From an uncultured Desulfovibrio sp. (GTDB lineage: Bacteria; Desulfobacterota; Desulfovibrionia; Desulfovibrionales; Desulfovibrionaceae): a DNA stretch of 64,000 nucleotides. The notes below the pieces were generated by a model. It saw only the letters and a list, made by a program, of their open reading frames with translations. It made no database searches and was not told the DNA's origin. The position numbers and the translations under genes were made by a program. Where the stretch lies: NCBI GenBank assembly GCA_913060505.1, contig CAJXRQ010000002.1:175425-239424 (forward strand), read 5' to 3'. Of the stretch, positions 1 to 9,525 are shown piece by piece; the first letter of the stretch is position 1, and the number at the start of each line of letters is the position of its first letter.

Positions 1-2
1 AT

Positions 3-572
<570 letters not shown>

Positions 573-734
573 ATTTTTTTGTGCGGCCAGAGGTCCTTGC
601 TGGCAGGGATCTCTGGTTTCGTGCAAATACGCTTCGGGCGTCTTTCGAGAGAGCTGTATAATTATATTTTAGAGAACCCAACCCTTCGTTTTTTTCGATA
701 TGTGGGAAAGGCGAAGTGGGCGGAGGCACCATCA

Positions 735-3137
735 ATGCTTGTCAGTTTCAATTGGTTGCGTGAATTTGTGCCCTTTGAGGGGGAGGCTCAGGAGTTAGGC
801 GATCGCCTGACCATGCTTGGCCTCGAACTTGAATCCATCGATGATCCGTTTGAAGCGGTCAAGGATTTGGTGGTAGGGCATGTTGTGGAGTGTGCCAAAC
901 ACCCGGAAGCCGAAAAGCTTTCCGTCTGCTCCGTGGATGTGGGCGACGAAGTTTTGGATATTGTTTGTGGTGCTCCGAACATCGCCAAGGGGCAGAAGGT
1001 CCCTGTCGCCAAGGTGGGCACCGTCATGCCGGATGGCATGAAGATCAAGAAAGCCAAGTTGCGAGGCGTCAAGTCGCTTGGCATGATTTGCTCGGAAAGA
1101 GAACTTGGTTTTTCCGAGGATCATGACGGAATTTGGGTTCTCCCTGAAAATCTTACGGTTGGTGACCGTCTGGTTGATGCATTGAACCTTGAGCGTACCG
1201 TACTTGATTTTGATATTACGCCCAATCGTGCCGATGCTCTGTCCATTCTTGGTTTTGCCCGAGAAACGGCTCTGGCTTTTGATTTGCCTCTGACTTTGCC
1301 CGAGTTGAACCTTGTGGAAGCTGGTGGCAATGCCTCCGATGAAATCTCCATTACGATTGACGATCCCGCTCTGTGCCCTTTGTATCAAACCAGGATCATC
1401 CGTAATGTTGAGACCCGCAAGTCTCCGGATTGGATGCGATTTAAGTTGTTGGCCATGGGGCAGCGTCCCATCAGCAATATCGTGGATGTGACCAACTTTG
1501 TCATGTTTGAGCTGGGACAACCTCTGCATTCTTTTGATTTGGATCAAATTGAGAAAGCAGCCATACGTGTGGCTCCGGCCCCGGACGGTATGAAATTTAC
1601 CACACTGGATGATGTGGAACGCACCCTGACTGATCGCGACCTGCTGATATGGGACGGGGGCAAGCCTGTGGGGCTTGCCGGTGTTATGGGGGGGGCCAAT
1701 TCGGAAATGACGGCGTCCAGTTCAAATGTTTTGCTTGAAGCCGCTGTTTTTCGTCCTGGAACGATTCGAAAGACTGCGCGCAGGCTTTCCTTGCCCAGTG
1801 AAGCTTCATACCGCTTTGAGCGCGGTGTGGATCAGGTGCTGAACACCTTTGCCCTGAACAGGGCCGCACAGCTTATGGCTGAGACCTCCGACGGGAAGGT
1901 TACCTCCGGGATAGCCAAAAGCGAGCCGACCCCTTGGCAGGATCGCACCCATACCTATCGTCATGCCCGTTGCATGAAGTTGTTGGGTCTGGATCTTGAA
2001 CCGGCATTTGCCAAAAAAGTTTTCGTACTTGAAGGCTGCAAGGTTGATGATTCCAATAAGGAAGAGTGGAAAGTTTCATCTCCTTCCCATCGTTTGGACC
2101 TTGAACGCGAAGTTGACCTTTACGAAGAGGTCGGTCGGGTTCATGGATTGGATCGTATACCCGCAGTTCTTCCCCGTGTCTCCAAATCTCTTGAAGGTGG
2201 GAATGTCACCGCTGATACAGAATACGGCTTTGTTCGCGCTCTCAAGCATTGGGGGATGGGAGCTGGTCTGAACGAGGCTATCAACTATAGCTTTGTGGGC
2301 GATGATGACCTTGACCGTCTTAATCTCCCTGCTGAAGGGCGCGTTGCCATTGCCAACCCGCTTTCCGAAGATCAGAATGTCATGCGGACGGATATTGCTC
2401 CAGGCTTGCTGAACACGCTTAAAAATAACCTTGCCCAGGGGAATGGTCACATTCGTATTTTTGAGGTTGCCAAGAAGTTTATAGCCGATTCTGAATCCGA
2501 TACGGAAACCGCAGAACAGCTGCGTTTGGGTATGCTTCTTTATGGGTCCCGTCATGCCGCGGACTGGCCGTGGCCGCAGGAAGATGTGGATTACCTTGAT
2601 ATCAAAGGGCACGTGGAACATCTTTTGGATGACCATCTCAAGCTGAAAGAGCCAGACTGCGTTTTGGTCCAGGACCATCCATACCTCCAGCCGTGCATTA
2701 ATGTTTTGGTCAAGGGAGAACTCGTCGGTTTCATGGGGCAAATCCGCCCTGATATTGCAGACTTTTATCATGCCCGTAAGCCTGTTTGGTTGGCGGACAT
2801 GGATGCTGCAAAGTTGTGGGATATGGTTCGGGAGCAGAAAATCCGTTTCACGGAACTCCCCAAGTTTCCCCCAAGCCGTCGAGATATTACGGTCATTGGA
2901 CCTGCGACCTTGCCTGCCAGCGCAATTCGTGACGCTATTAATGAAATCAATGTGCCGTTGCTGGAATCCATTCATCTGGTTGCAGAATATGCCCCGGAAG
3001 ATGCCAGTGATGAGCGCAACCTTTCTTTTCGTCTGACCTACCGGCATCCGAAAAAGACGCTTAAGGATAAGGAAGTCGAGAAGCAACATAAGATGGTTTT
3101 GGAAGAACTGCTCAAAAAATTGCCAGTCCGTATTTAG
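735..3137 (+). CDS. pheT: Phenylalanyl-tRNA synthetase beta subunit
   Basis: Beta subunit (800 aa, usual length) of phenylalanyl-tRNA synthetase. It begins with an EMAP/tRNA-binding OB fold (about residues 40-150, with CGAPNIA), then the B3/B4 editing region, the B5 domain, the catalytic-like core (SEASYRFERGVD) and a C-terminal FDX-ACB anticodon-binding domain (FPPSRRDIT near the end). I chose the ATG at 735 over the ORF-track start at 579: the standard N-terminus MLVSFNWLREFVP begins there, preceded by GGAGG six bases upstream. The 162-bp gap after pheS contains a perfect TATAAT at 657-662 but no convincing -35, so a separate promoter is only possible. A terminator follows the gene. Confidence 0.97.
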   Translation: MLVSFNWLREFVPFEGEAQELGDRLTMLGLELESIDDPFEAVKDLVVGHVVECAKHPEAEKLSVCSVDVGDEVLDIVCGAPNIAKGQKVPVAKVGTVMPDGMKIKKAKLRGVKSLGMICSERELGFSEDHDGIWVLPENLTVGDRLVDALNLERTVLDFDITPNRADALSILGFARETALAFDLPLTLPELNLVEAGGNASDEISITIDDPALCPLYQTRIIRNVETRKSPDWMRFKLLAMGQRPISNIVDVTNFVMFELGQPLHSFDLDQIEKAAIRVAPAPDGMKFTTLDDVERTLTDRDLLIWDGGKPVGLAGVMGGANSEMTASSSNVLLEAAVFRPGTIRKTARRLSLPSEASYRFERGVDQVLNTFALNRAAQLMAETSDGKVTSGIAKSEPTPWQDRTHTYRHARCMKLLGLDLEPAFAKKVFVLEGCKVDDSNKEEWKVSSPSHRLDLEREVDLYEEVGRVHGLDRIPAVLPRVSKSLEGGNVTADTEYGFVRALKHWGMGAGLNEAINYSFVGDDDLDRLNLPAEGRVAIANPLSEDQNVMRTDIAPGLLNTLKNNLAQGNGHIRIFEVAKKFIADSESDTETAEQLRLGMLLYGSRHAADWPWPQEDVDYLDIKGHVEHLLDDHLKLKEPDCVLVQDHPYLQPCINVLVKGELVGFMGQIRPDIADFYHARKPVWLADMDAAKLWDMVREQKIRFTELPKFPPSRRDITVIGPATLPASAIRDAINEINVPLLESIHLVAEYAPEDASDERNLSFRLTYRHPKKTLKDKEVEKQHKMVLEELLKKLPVRI

Positions 3138-3155
3138 TGGTATTCATGGTATATC

Positions 3156-3186
3156 AAGGGGCCGCCTTTGGGCGGCCCTTTTTTTG
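3156..3186 (+). terminator. Rho-independent terminator of pheST
   Basis: GGGCCGCC-TTT-GGGCGGCCC stem followed by a run of seven T residues, just after the pheT stop codon. Confidence 0.9.
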
Positions 3187-3351
3187 CTTGCAAAATCGCT
3201 GTTCAAGGCGTATCCCCACCATTGTTCGTGATCAAATAGCAATGAGGAACACAATGTCCGAACCCGGCAGTAGTTGCCATTACAAGAATATATTCGGGAG
3301 TGCCATTCCGGCGCTGTAGCTGATCCTCCGTTGCATGCGGGGTTTCCGCTG

Positions 3352-3371
3352 CTGCCGGTCGCTTCCGGCAG
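3352..3371 (+). promoter_or_regulatory. Hairpin next to the mgtE ribosome-binding site
   Basis: Perfect 7-bp inverted repeat CTGCCGG/CCGGCAG with a 6-base loop ends a few bases before the GAGGCGG Shine-Dalgarno region of mgtE. It could modulate translation. I found no M-box (Mg2+ riboswitch) core in the 200-bp leader, so any regulatory role is inference. Confidence 0.35.
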
Positions 3372-3386
3372 TGCGAGGCGGATACC

Positions 3387-4766
3387 ATGCAAAACACCAT
3401 TTCCCCGGCAGAACTTGAACTTCTGCTCGATTCCCATGACGACAAAGGGCTTGCTAGCCTTTGCGGAGCCGAACACCCGGCTGCTGCTGCCCAAACGATT
3501 TCCGAACTGGATGACAACTATTCTGCAGCTGTCTTTGAGCGCCTGCCTGCTCAATTAAGCGCTGATATTTTTTCCCTTCTTCAAACATCGCAACAAGTCC
3601 GCACGTTACAGGGGCTGACCAGACGTCGGTTGACCGCACTGGTTACGGCCATGCCTCCGGACGATCGTGCCGTGCTTTTGCGTTCTGTTCCGGATCAATG
3701 TCGCGAGGCCATTTTGCCTGGGCTTGCACAGGCAGAGCGGGACGATATCATGAGCCTCATGGCATATCCTCCGGAATCGGCCGGAGCGGTCATGACTTCG
3801 GAATATGTTTCACTTTCACCGAATATGGATGCGCGTCAAGCCATTGATACCATTCGGATTATGGCTCCGGATCGTGAAACGATTTATTACACGTATGTGT
3901 TGGACAACGAACGGAAGTTGGTAGGTGTTGCTTCTTTGCGTGAATTGATATTGGCCCGCGCAGACAGCGCCGTTCACGACATTATGAAAACTGGTGTCCT
4001 CTCAGTCCGTGCCGATCAGGACAGAGAAGAAGCCGTTGAAATCATTGCTCGCTACAATCTCCTGGCCTTGCCCGTTGTGGATGATCAGAACAGGCTGGTC
4101 GGTATTATCACGCACGACGATGCCTTGGACGTTTTGCAGAACGAACATACCGAGGACATGGAAAAGATCATGGCTATCGGTGGTCGACATGACAGTGGGA
4201 CTTACGTGAGCACCCCGTCGTGGCGTCACTTCATGAACCGTGCTCCATGGGTCATGGGGTTGGCTGTGCTGGGGTTGGTGTCAGGCGGTATAATCCATAG
4301 TTTTGAGGATTCCCTCATGCATTTGGTCATTCTTGCCCTGTACATGCCCATGCTTGCGGATACGGGGGGAAACACAGGGAGTCAATCCGCTACCGTGGTT
4401 ATCCGGGCTCTTGCCTTGGGAGAGGTCAGCAGGGGGGACGCCATACGTATTCTGTTCAAGGAATTGAAAATTTCTCTTTTGCTCGCGGCCGTACTTGCCG
4501 TTATGGCCTTTGGTAAAGTGTTGCTACTTTCACATGGAGTGTCTTTACCTGCAGGGATTTCGCTGTATTCCGTCGGCACAGCCGTTGCCTTGGCTTTGGG
4601 AGTACAAGTTGTCACGTCCACTCTTGTTGGGGCCATGCTGCCAATGGCGGCCGCGAGGTTCAATATGGACCCGGCTGTGGTTGCGAGCCCTGCGCTTACT
4701 ACTGTGGTGGATATAACCGGGCTGCTGATATATTTCACCACAGCGCAACTGATTCTTGGGGTATAA
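3387..4766 (+). CDS. mgtE: Magnesium transporter MgtE
   Basis: Inner-membrane Mg2+ channel of the MgtE family (459 aa, typical length). Order: cytosolic N-terminal helical superhelix domain (about 1-125), a pair of CBS domains (about 135-250, with DDQNRLVGIITHDDALDV) that sense Mg2+, and five transmembrane helices in the last 180 residues. The pore signature GGNTGSQSATV is present. The start is the ATG preceded by GAGGCGG. The gene is alone between two terminators, so it is probably monocistronic. No key residue is visibly missing. Confidence 0.95.
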   Translation: MQNTISPAELELLLDSHDDKGLASLCGAEHPAAAAQTISELDDNYSAAVFERLPAQLSADIFSLLQTSQQVRTLQGLTRRRLTALVTAMPPDDRAVLLRSVPDQCREAILPGLAQAERDDIMSLMAYPPESAGAVMTSEYVSLSPNMDARQAIDTIRIMAPDRETIYYTYVLDNERKLVGVASLRELILARADSAVHDIMKTGVLSVRADQDREEAVEIIARYNLLALPVVDDQNRLVGIITHDDALDVLQNEHTEDMEKIMAIGGRHDSGTYVSTPSWRHFMNRAPWVMGLAVLGLVSGGIIHSFEDSLMHLVILALYMPMLADTGGNTGSQSATVVIRALALGEVSRGDAIRILFKELKISLLLAAVLAVMAFGKVLLLSHGVSLPAGISLYSVGTAVALALGVQVVTSTLVGAMLPMAAARFNMDPAVVASPALTTVVDITGLLIYFTTAQLILGV

Positions 4767-4803
4767 AAAAGGCCCGGCATCAATTTGATGCCGGGCCTTT
4801 TTT
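4765..4803. terminator. Bidirectional terminator between mgtE and proX
   Basis: GGCCCGGCATCAA/TTTGATGCCGGGCC stem flanked by A6 on the left and T7 on the right. It can end the rightward mgtE transcript and the leftward proVWX transcript. Confidence 0.92.
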
Positions 4804-4816
4804 ATAAGCTCTTGAG

Positions 4817-5665
4817 TTACTTGAGCCAGGAATCAACCTGTTCTTTGTTTTCATTGATGAAACGGACGGCGTTTTTGTAACGATCAGCTCCCTTTTCCTG
4901 ATTCCACGCCATCACCATTTGCAGCTGGTTAGCATCTTTCCAAGAAAATTTATCCAGGAAAGCATAGACTTCAGGCATATCTTTCTTCAGTCCTTTGCGA
5001 ACGATGGTATCGATATGTTCTTCTTCTCCCAAAACTTTTTTGGGGTCTTTCAGGTACTTGAGATCCCACTTTCCGAACATCCAGTGCGGGGACCATGCTG
5101 TGACCACAACCCATTTTTTGTCATGGATGGCATTGCCCAAGGCTGCTGTCATGGTGGCGCCGGAGCCTTCGATAAGTTCGAATTTGTCCAGTCCGTATTC
5201 CTTCATGACTTTTTCGGAGAGCCCCATCAGACCTGCGCCCGGGTCGATGCCGATAATTTTGTCGTCGAACTTCTTGGCGTTTGCGTTGAGCTGTTCGATG
5301 GAGTCAATGGTTACATAAGAGGGGACTGCCCAGCCAAGCTTGGCGCCACCAACGATGGGGCCGAGATTTTCAACTTTGTCTTTAACCTTTTTGAGATAAG
5401 CCGCATGTGTTACGGGCAGCCATGCGGTAACCATGGCGTCGGTGTCTCCGGTTCCCAAAGCCTGCCACATGGCGGCTGCAGCAACGGGAAGAATTTCGAC
5501 ATCATAGCCCATGCGTTCCTGCAACACGGCCTTGACCACATTGGTGCTTGCTGCGGCGCAATCCCACTCCACATAGGCGATTTTAACTTTACCCTTGCCT
5601 GCAAATGCGGGCACGGAAAGCGCCAGCATCAGCAGCACTATCGAAAGCATTTTCGTCAGTTTCAT
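4817..5665 (-). CDS. proX: Glycine betaine/proline ABC transporter substrate-binding protein
   Basis: Periplasmic binding protein of the OpuAC/ProX family (282 aa) that captures glycine betaine or related quaternary amines. It has a clear Sec signal peptide (hydrophobic residues 5-20, cleavage after SVPAFA). The OpuAC fold is indicated by KIAYVEWDCAAAS near the mature N-terminus, MWQALGTGDTDAMVTAWLP, and GSGATMTAAL. It is the last gene of a minus-strand operon behind the permease and ATPase genes (27-bp gap to proW). Betaine is the best guess; choline or carnitine cannot be excluded from motifs alone. Confidence 0.92.
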   Translation of the reverse strand: MKLTKMLSIVLLMLALSVPAFAGKGKVKIAYVEWDCAAASTNVVKAVLQERMGYDVEILPVAAAAMWQALGTGDTDAMVTAWLPVTHAAYLKKVKDKVENLGPIVGGAKLGWAVPSYVTIDSIEQLNANAKKFDDKIIGIDPGAGLMGLSEKVMKEYGLDKFELIEGSGATMTAALGNAIHDKKWVVVTAWSPHWMFGKWDLKYLKDPKKVLGEEEHIDTIVRKGLKKDMPEVYAFLDKFSWKDANQLQMVMAWNQEKGADRYKNAVRFINENKEQVDSWLK

Positions 5666-5692
5666 TGGTGTCCTCCGTGTTTTTGTTCTGTT

Positions 5693-6529
5693 TCAACTTC
5701 TCTTTTTCGCGCCTACTTTTTGTAATACGCGGTCCAAAATCATCGCTACGATAACAATACCTATTCCAGCCTCAAATCCATTGCCCATCTGGAGGCGTTG
5801 GATTGCCTTCCATACTTCACCGCCAAGTCCCTTGGCTCCAATCATGGATGCAATAACCACCATGGAAAGGGCCAGCATGACTGTCTGGTTAACTCCCGCC
5901 ATAATTGTAGGCATAGCCAGCGGCAGCTCCAGTTTGAACAAGCGTTGCGAGCGCGTTGAGCCGAATGCCTCGGCGCATTCAACAAGTTCCGGGGGAACTT
6001 GCTTGATGCCCAGGCACGTAAGGCGAATTGCAGGCGGCATGGCGAAAATTACGGTGGAGAAAATAGCTGCGATTTTACCTAATCCGAAAAAGGGGATCGC
6101 CGGGATAAGGTATACAAATGCAGGCATGGTCTGCATGACATCCAGTGTCGGCATGATGATTTTGTGCAGGTGCTTGCTCATTGCAGCGCCAATCCCCAGA
6201 GGGACGCCGATGGCGATGGCTATGAGGGTCGCGATGAGTACCAATGCTATGGTGCTGACCGTGGCTTTCCACAATCCAATATTGAGGATGAGCAGCAGTC
6301 CCAGCAAAGCAAACAGGCCGATGCTTTTCTTGCGGGAAAGCCTCCATGCCAACAGGGCTACTATTATGATGAAGACGATGGGTGGGATGGCAAGCATGCC
6401 GTCCTCAAGCAAATCGAGTCCATGTTCAAGAAATGCGGACAAGGCTTTTGTGGCGAACGCACAGTGGTCGACCAAAAAGTCAATGATGAATTCAATACCT
6501 TCTCCAAGGGGCAGTCTAGGAATCTGCAT
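5693..6529 (-). CDS. proW: Glycine betaine/proline ABC transporter permease
   Basis: Inner-membrane permease (278 aa) of the OpuAB/ProW family, with about six or seven transmembrane helices and the EAA loop region (ECAEAFGSTRSQRLFKLELPLAMP) that contacts the ATPase. I prefer the ATG at 6529 to the TTG at 6550 because AAAGGGGGA lies just upstream of it. The start overlaps the 3' end of proV by 14 bp, implying translational coupling. Confidence 0.92.
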   Translation of the reverse strand: MQIPRLPLGEGIEFIIDFLVDHCAFATKALSAFLEHGLDLLEDGMLAIPPIVFIIIVALLAWRLSRKKSIGLFALLGLLLILNIGLWKATVSTIALVLIATLIAIAIGVPLGIGAAMSKHLHKIIMPTLDVMQTMPAFVYLIPAIPFFGLGKIAAIFSTVIFAMPPAIRLTCLGIKQVPPELVECAEAFGSTRSQRLFKLELPLAMPTIMAGVNQTVMLALSMVVIASMIGAKGLGGEVWKAIQRLQMGNGFEAGIGIVIVAMILDRVLQKVGAKKRS

Positions 6530-7718
6530 CGATGTTCCCCCTTTCGGCAAGAGCAGCCAACAAACGGCCTCGAACGATGACGCCCTTGAGTTTGTTGTTT
6601 TCGTCTACCACTGCGAGAGGGTAGGGTAGATCATAAATGAGCTGTATCAATTCTGCGGCAGGCGTATCCGGCAAGACCGTGACCGGGTCTTTTACCAAAA
6701 TGGTGTTCAGGTCTCGTTCACCTTTTGCAACAAGGTCTCTGCAGTCTTCTGCTGTCACCACGCCTACGACTTGGTGAGCTGTGTTCAGGGTGATGAGACA
6801 GGATATAGCGTTGGTCTTCATTTTGCGAAGAGCCGCGCGAGGTCCATCAGTCTTGAGATTGGCCACTGCTTCGGATTTTTTCATGACGGTTTCGGCTGTA
6901 AGTACCTGCGTGATGTCTGCCGTTTCCACAAAGCGGGCTACATATTCGTCGGCCGGGTTGGTCAGAATGTCTTCAGGGGTGCCGATTTGTACTATGGCGC
7001 CATCCTTCATAAGCACGATGCGGTCACCTATTTTGAGCGCCTCATCAAGATCATGACTGATGAAGAGGATGGTTTTTTGCATTTTCTCCTGCAGGTTGAT
7101 CAATTCGTCCTGCATGTCACGCCGAATCAGTGGGTCAAGTGCGCTGAAGGCTTCATCCATGAGTAGAATATCCGGGTCCAGTGCCAACGCTCGGGCAAGG
7201 CCAACACGTTGCTGCATGCCGCCGGAAAGCTGCGAAGGGTATGATTCTTCCCAGCCCTCAAGACCTACAAGCGATAAAGCTTCCATAGCTTTTTCGCGTC
7301 GTACGGCTGCATCCATCCCGGAGATTTCAAGGCCGTATTCCGTATTCTGCACCACGGTTCTATGTGGGAAGAGAGCAAAATTCTGAAAAACCATGCCCAG
7401 CTTATTCAACCGAAGGTCTCGAAGTTCATTGCGGTCCAATTGCATGATGTTTTGGCCGTCGATCCATACATTACCAGAGGTAGGTTGTATGAGGCGGTTG
7501 ATGCAGCGTACCAGTGTGGATTTGCCAGAGCCGGAAAGCCCCATGACAACGACAATTTCTCCTTCTTCAACGGAGAAAGAGGCGTTGTTTACGCCTACGC
7601 CATGCTTGGTCTTTTCCATAATTTCGTCTTTGGTAGCTCCTGCTTGAAGCATTTTCATTGCTTTTCGGGGAACAGTACCAAAGATCTTGTAAAGGTTTTC
7701 AACTTTAATTTTACTCAT
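6516..7718 (-). CDS. proV: Glycine betaine/proline ABC transporter ATP-binding protein with CBS domains
   Basis: ATPase subunit (400 aa) of the osmoprotectant importer. The order is the N-terminal ProV-type extension, Walker A (GLSGSGKST, about residue 60), Q-loop, signature LSGGMQQRVGLARAL, Walker B (ILLMDEAFSALD), and a C-terminal pair of CBS motifs (about 285-395) which in OpuA-type transporters sense ionic strength. First gene of proVWX. The Shine-Dalgarno before the ATG at 7718 is weak. The 690-bp AT-rich upstream region probably holds an osmotically controlled promoter, although I cannot place it. Confidence 0.94.
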   Translation of the reverse strand: MSKIKVENLYKIFGTVPRKAMKMLQAGATKDEIMEKTKHGVGVNNASFSVEEGEIVVVMGLSGSGKSTLVRCINRLIQPTSGNVWIDGQNIMQLDRNELRDLRLNKLGMVFQNFALFPHRTVVQNTEYGLEISGMDAAVRREKAMEALSLVGLEGWEESYPSQLSGGMQQRVGLARALALDPDILLMDEAFSALDPLIRRDMQDELINLQEKMQKTILFISHDLDEALKIGDRIVLMKDGAIVQIGTPEDILTNPADEYVARFVETADITQVLTAETVMKKSEAVANLKTDGPRAALRKMKTNAISCLITLNTAHQVVGVVTAEDCRDLVAKGERDLNTILVKDPVTVLPDTPAAELIQLIYDLPYPLAVVDENNKLKGVIVRGRLLAALAERGNIDADS

Positions 7719-8409
7719 GCACCGAATTCCGGTTTCAGGTTTTGCCTCGTTAAGGCTGGGGGAGAATTAAAAGAAAGGGAGAGAAGAGTTGTTCAACAAG
7801 GAGGTTGGCGGTCTTTGCGGCCGCGAGAGACTGTATTGAGGGGGATGTGATTCCCTGTGAAAAAAAGAGAAAAATCCTTTCTGTATAAACTGAAAGTATT
7901 AAGCGTATTCTTATCCGTTGTATGTGTTGAGTGTAATTTTTTAATGCATTGTCGTTGTTTTTTTAATGTAGTAAGGTGACGATACATTATTTAATACGTG
8001 TTTTTTTGGTGTTTTTTCTTTTTTTGTGTGTGATTCAAGGCTGCGCTGTTACATAAGTGTGTCAGCACGTGTTTGGAAAACATATTGATTTTTTGAGTAT
8101 ATAATTAATAGATAAAAAGAGTGCCGTTGTCAAATTGCAGTAAAAATCGAGATTTCACCTAAATGAGGCTGTTTATGGGTGTTGATTGATGGTTATAAGC
8201 GATTATGTTCGTTATCCTTGATTTTATGGTTGCTGTTTTGGGATAGGCCTGTATGGGGCAAGCTTCATTGGGAAAGAACTGAGAATGTCTGCCCTTTGTG
8301 AGGTTATTTTTTTACTTCAGAAAGCAATTTTGACTGCTTATAAAAAACGCAAAAGAAACTGTTGAACAGCTTTTTTTGCGTTTTTCGTGTTTTTTCGTGT
8401 TTATTTAGC
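7719..8409. other. AT-rich intergenic region upstream of proV
   Basis: About 690 bp without a credible gene; the listed ORFs here are short and lack ribosome-binding sites. It should hold the minus-strand promoter of proVWX. The stretch at about 7860-8340 is noticeably richer in A+T than the flanking genes. Its right edge contains the terminator of the dehydrogenase gene. No repeat or known RNA motif was recognised. Confidence 0.6.
8341..8390 (-). terminator. Terminator of the glpR-dehydrogenase transcript
   Basis: AAAAACGCAAAAG ... CTTTTTTTGCGTTTTT inverted repeat enclosing a small GTTGAAC loop, just downstream (leftward) of the dehydrogenase stop codon. The stem is A/T-rich but long. Confidence 0.6.
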
Positions 8410-9525
8410 CTAATGAGTAAAAAGTTCACGGACGAGCGCTAGAACCTCTCCTTTATCAATCGGTCGTGGGTTGCATTGTGTGGAGGCGGAATCAAGTATT
8501 TCCTCTGCAATGCCATCCAAGTCTACAAGCTGAGCGTCTTTGAAAGGATTATCGAGATTTAGCCGAGCCAGCATGGCCGCAACTGCTACAAGAAGATCCT
8601 GCCCAACGATTTCACTTAGAATTTGATAATCGTCCTTTATGGTCTGGCGATTGAAGTTGAGCACATACGGAAGGCATGCTGCGCATACCAACCCGTGAGG
8701 GATGTGGTATCTGGTTCCGAGCGGAGTAGCCATTCCATGAACTACACCGAGTCCTGATGTGGAAAAGGCCAATCCAGACAAAAAACTGCCTTCCAACATT
8801 TCTTTGGATGCCTTTAGGTCCGTTCCGTTGCTTTCAAACAAGGCGGAGAGATTGCCATGGAGCATTGCTATTGCCTTGAGTGCGAGTTGGCGTGAAAGCC
8901 ATGTTGCCTTATTGCTGACATAGGATTCAATGGCCCGTGTCAGCGCGTCCATGCCTGCATACGCTATGACCTCTGGTGAAAGACTTTTGAGAAGGGCTGG
9001 ATCGAGGATGACTTTTTCGGCAGAGAGTAAAGGAGAGCAAAGTGTGGTTTTTCGTCCTGATTTTCGATCCAGAATCATAGCCGAGCTGGTGGCTTCGGAG
9101 CCAGTTCCAGCTGTTGTGGGGATGGCTATTAACGGAATGGGGGTGCCTTCTACCTGCTGTGACGGGAGGAGGCCGTCAGACTCATGCAATGCCGTAGCAG
9201 CTTTGGCAAGGCCCATAATCGAACCACCGCCCAGTGCGGCAATCCAGTCCGGTTTTATTTGCTCTATGACGTTGACAAGTTTTGTTAACTGCTCTTTTGT
9301 TGGTTCTCCTCCTGAGTATTCCCATGTTTCCAATTCCATCCCCGGCGGAGTGTTGGCAGTAATCTTGGATATTTTTCCTCGTCTGCGCATACTGTGGCCG
9401 TGGATAAGCAAGCCGCGTTGGCCGAAGTGGCGAGCTTGTTCCGCCAGACGTTCGGACAGGTCTACCCCTGTCGCTATTTCTCGTGGGAATGTGCAGTGGG
9501 CGGGGAGCGTGTCATATAGGGTCAT
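8410..9525 (-). CDS. Iron-containing (group III) alcohol dehydrogenase family protein
   Basis: NAD(P)-dependent dehydrogenase of the iron-type family (371 aa). Visible features: the GGGSIMG nucleotide-binding loop (about 99-105), a PTTAGTGSEAT segment, and the metal-site region. Aligned by eye to FucO, the metal ligands are Asp193, His263 and His277, but the remaining ligand position is Arg197 (GMDALTRAIE) and the substrate-side His267 is Thr. A subgroup with GMDALTQ at this spot exists as far as I recall, so the change may be clade-typical. The start codon overlaps the glpR stop (TAATG), so the two are co-translated. Position in the glycerol block suggests a polyol or short-chain alcohol substrate; the substrate is not identifiable. 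Confidence 0.85.
   Translation of the reverse strand: MTLYDTLPAHCTFPREIATGVDLSERLAEQARHFGQRGLLIHGHSMRRRGKISKITANTPPGMELETWEYSGGEPTKEQLTKLVNVIEQIKPDWIAALGGGSIMGLAKAATALHESDGLLPSQQVEGTPIPLIAIPTTAGTGSEATSSAMILDRKSGRKTTLCSPLLSAEKVILDPALLKSLSPEVIAYAGMDALTRAIESYVSNKATWLSRQLALKAIAMLHGNLSALFESNGTDLKASKEMLEGSFLSGLAFSTSGLGVVHGMATPLGTRYHIPHGLVCAACLPYVLNFNRQTIKDDYQILSEIVGQDLLVAVAAMLARLNLDNPFKDAQLVDLDGIAEEILDSASTQCNPRPIDKGEVLALVRELFTH

Noticed and set aside
2076-3089. 337-aa minus-strand ORF antisense to pheT
   Set aside because: It is the shadow of pheT; composition is basic and aromatic-poor and no motif or ribosome-binding site is present.
3191-3386. M-box magnesium riboswitch upstream of mgtE
   Set aside because: The conserved GTTAGGTGAGGCTCCT core is not found; only a small hairpin is present.
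5595-6629. 344-aa plus-strand ORF over the proW gene
   Set aside because: Ser/Ile-rich antisense translation of a membrane permease; no ribosome-binding site.
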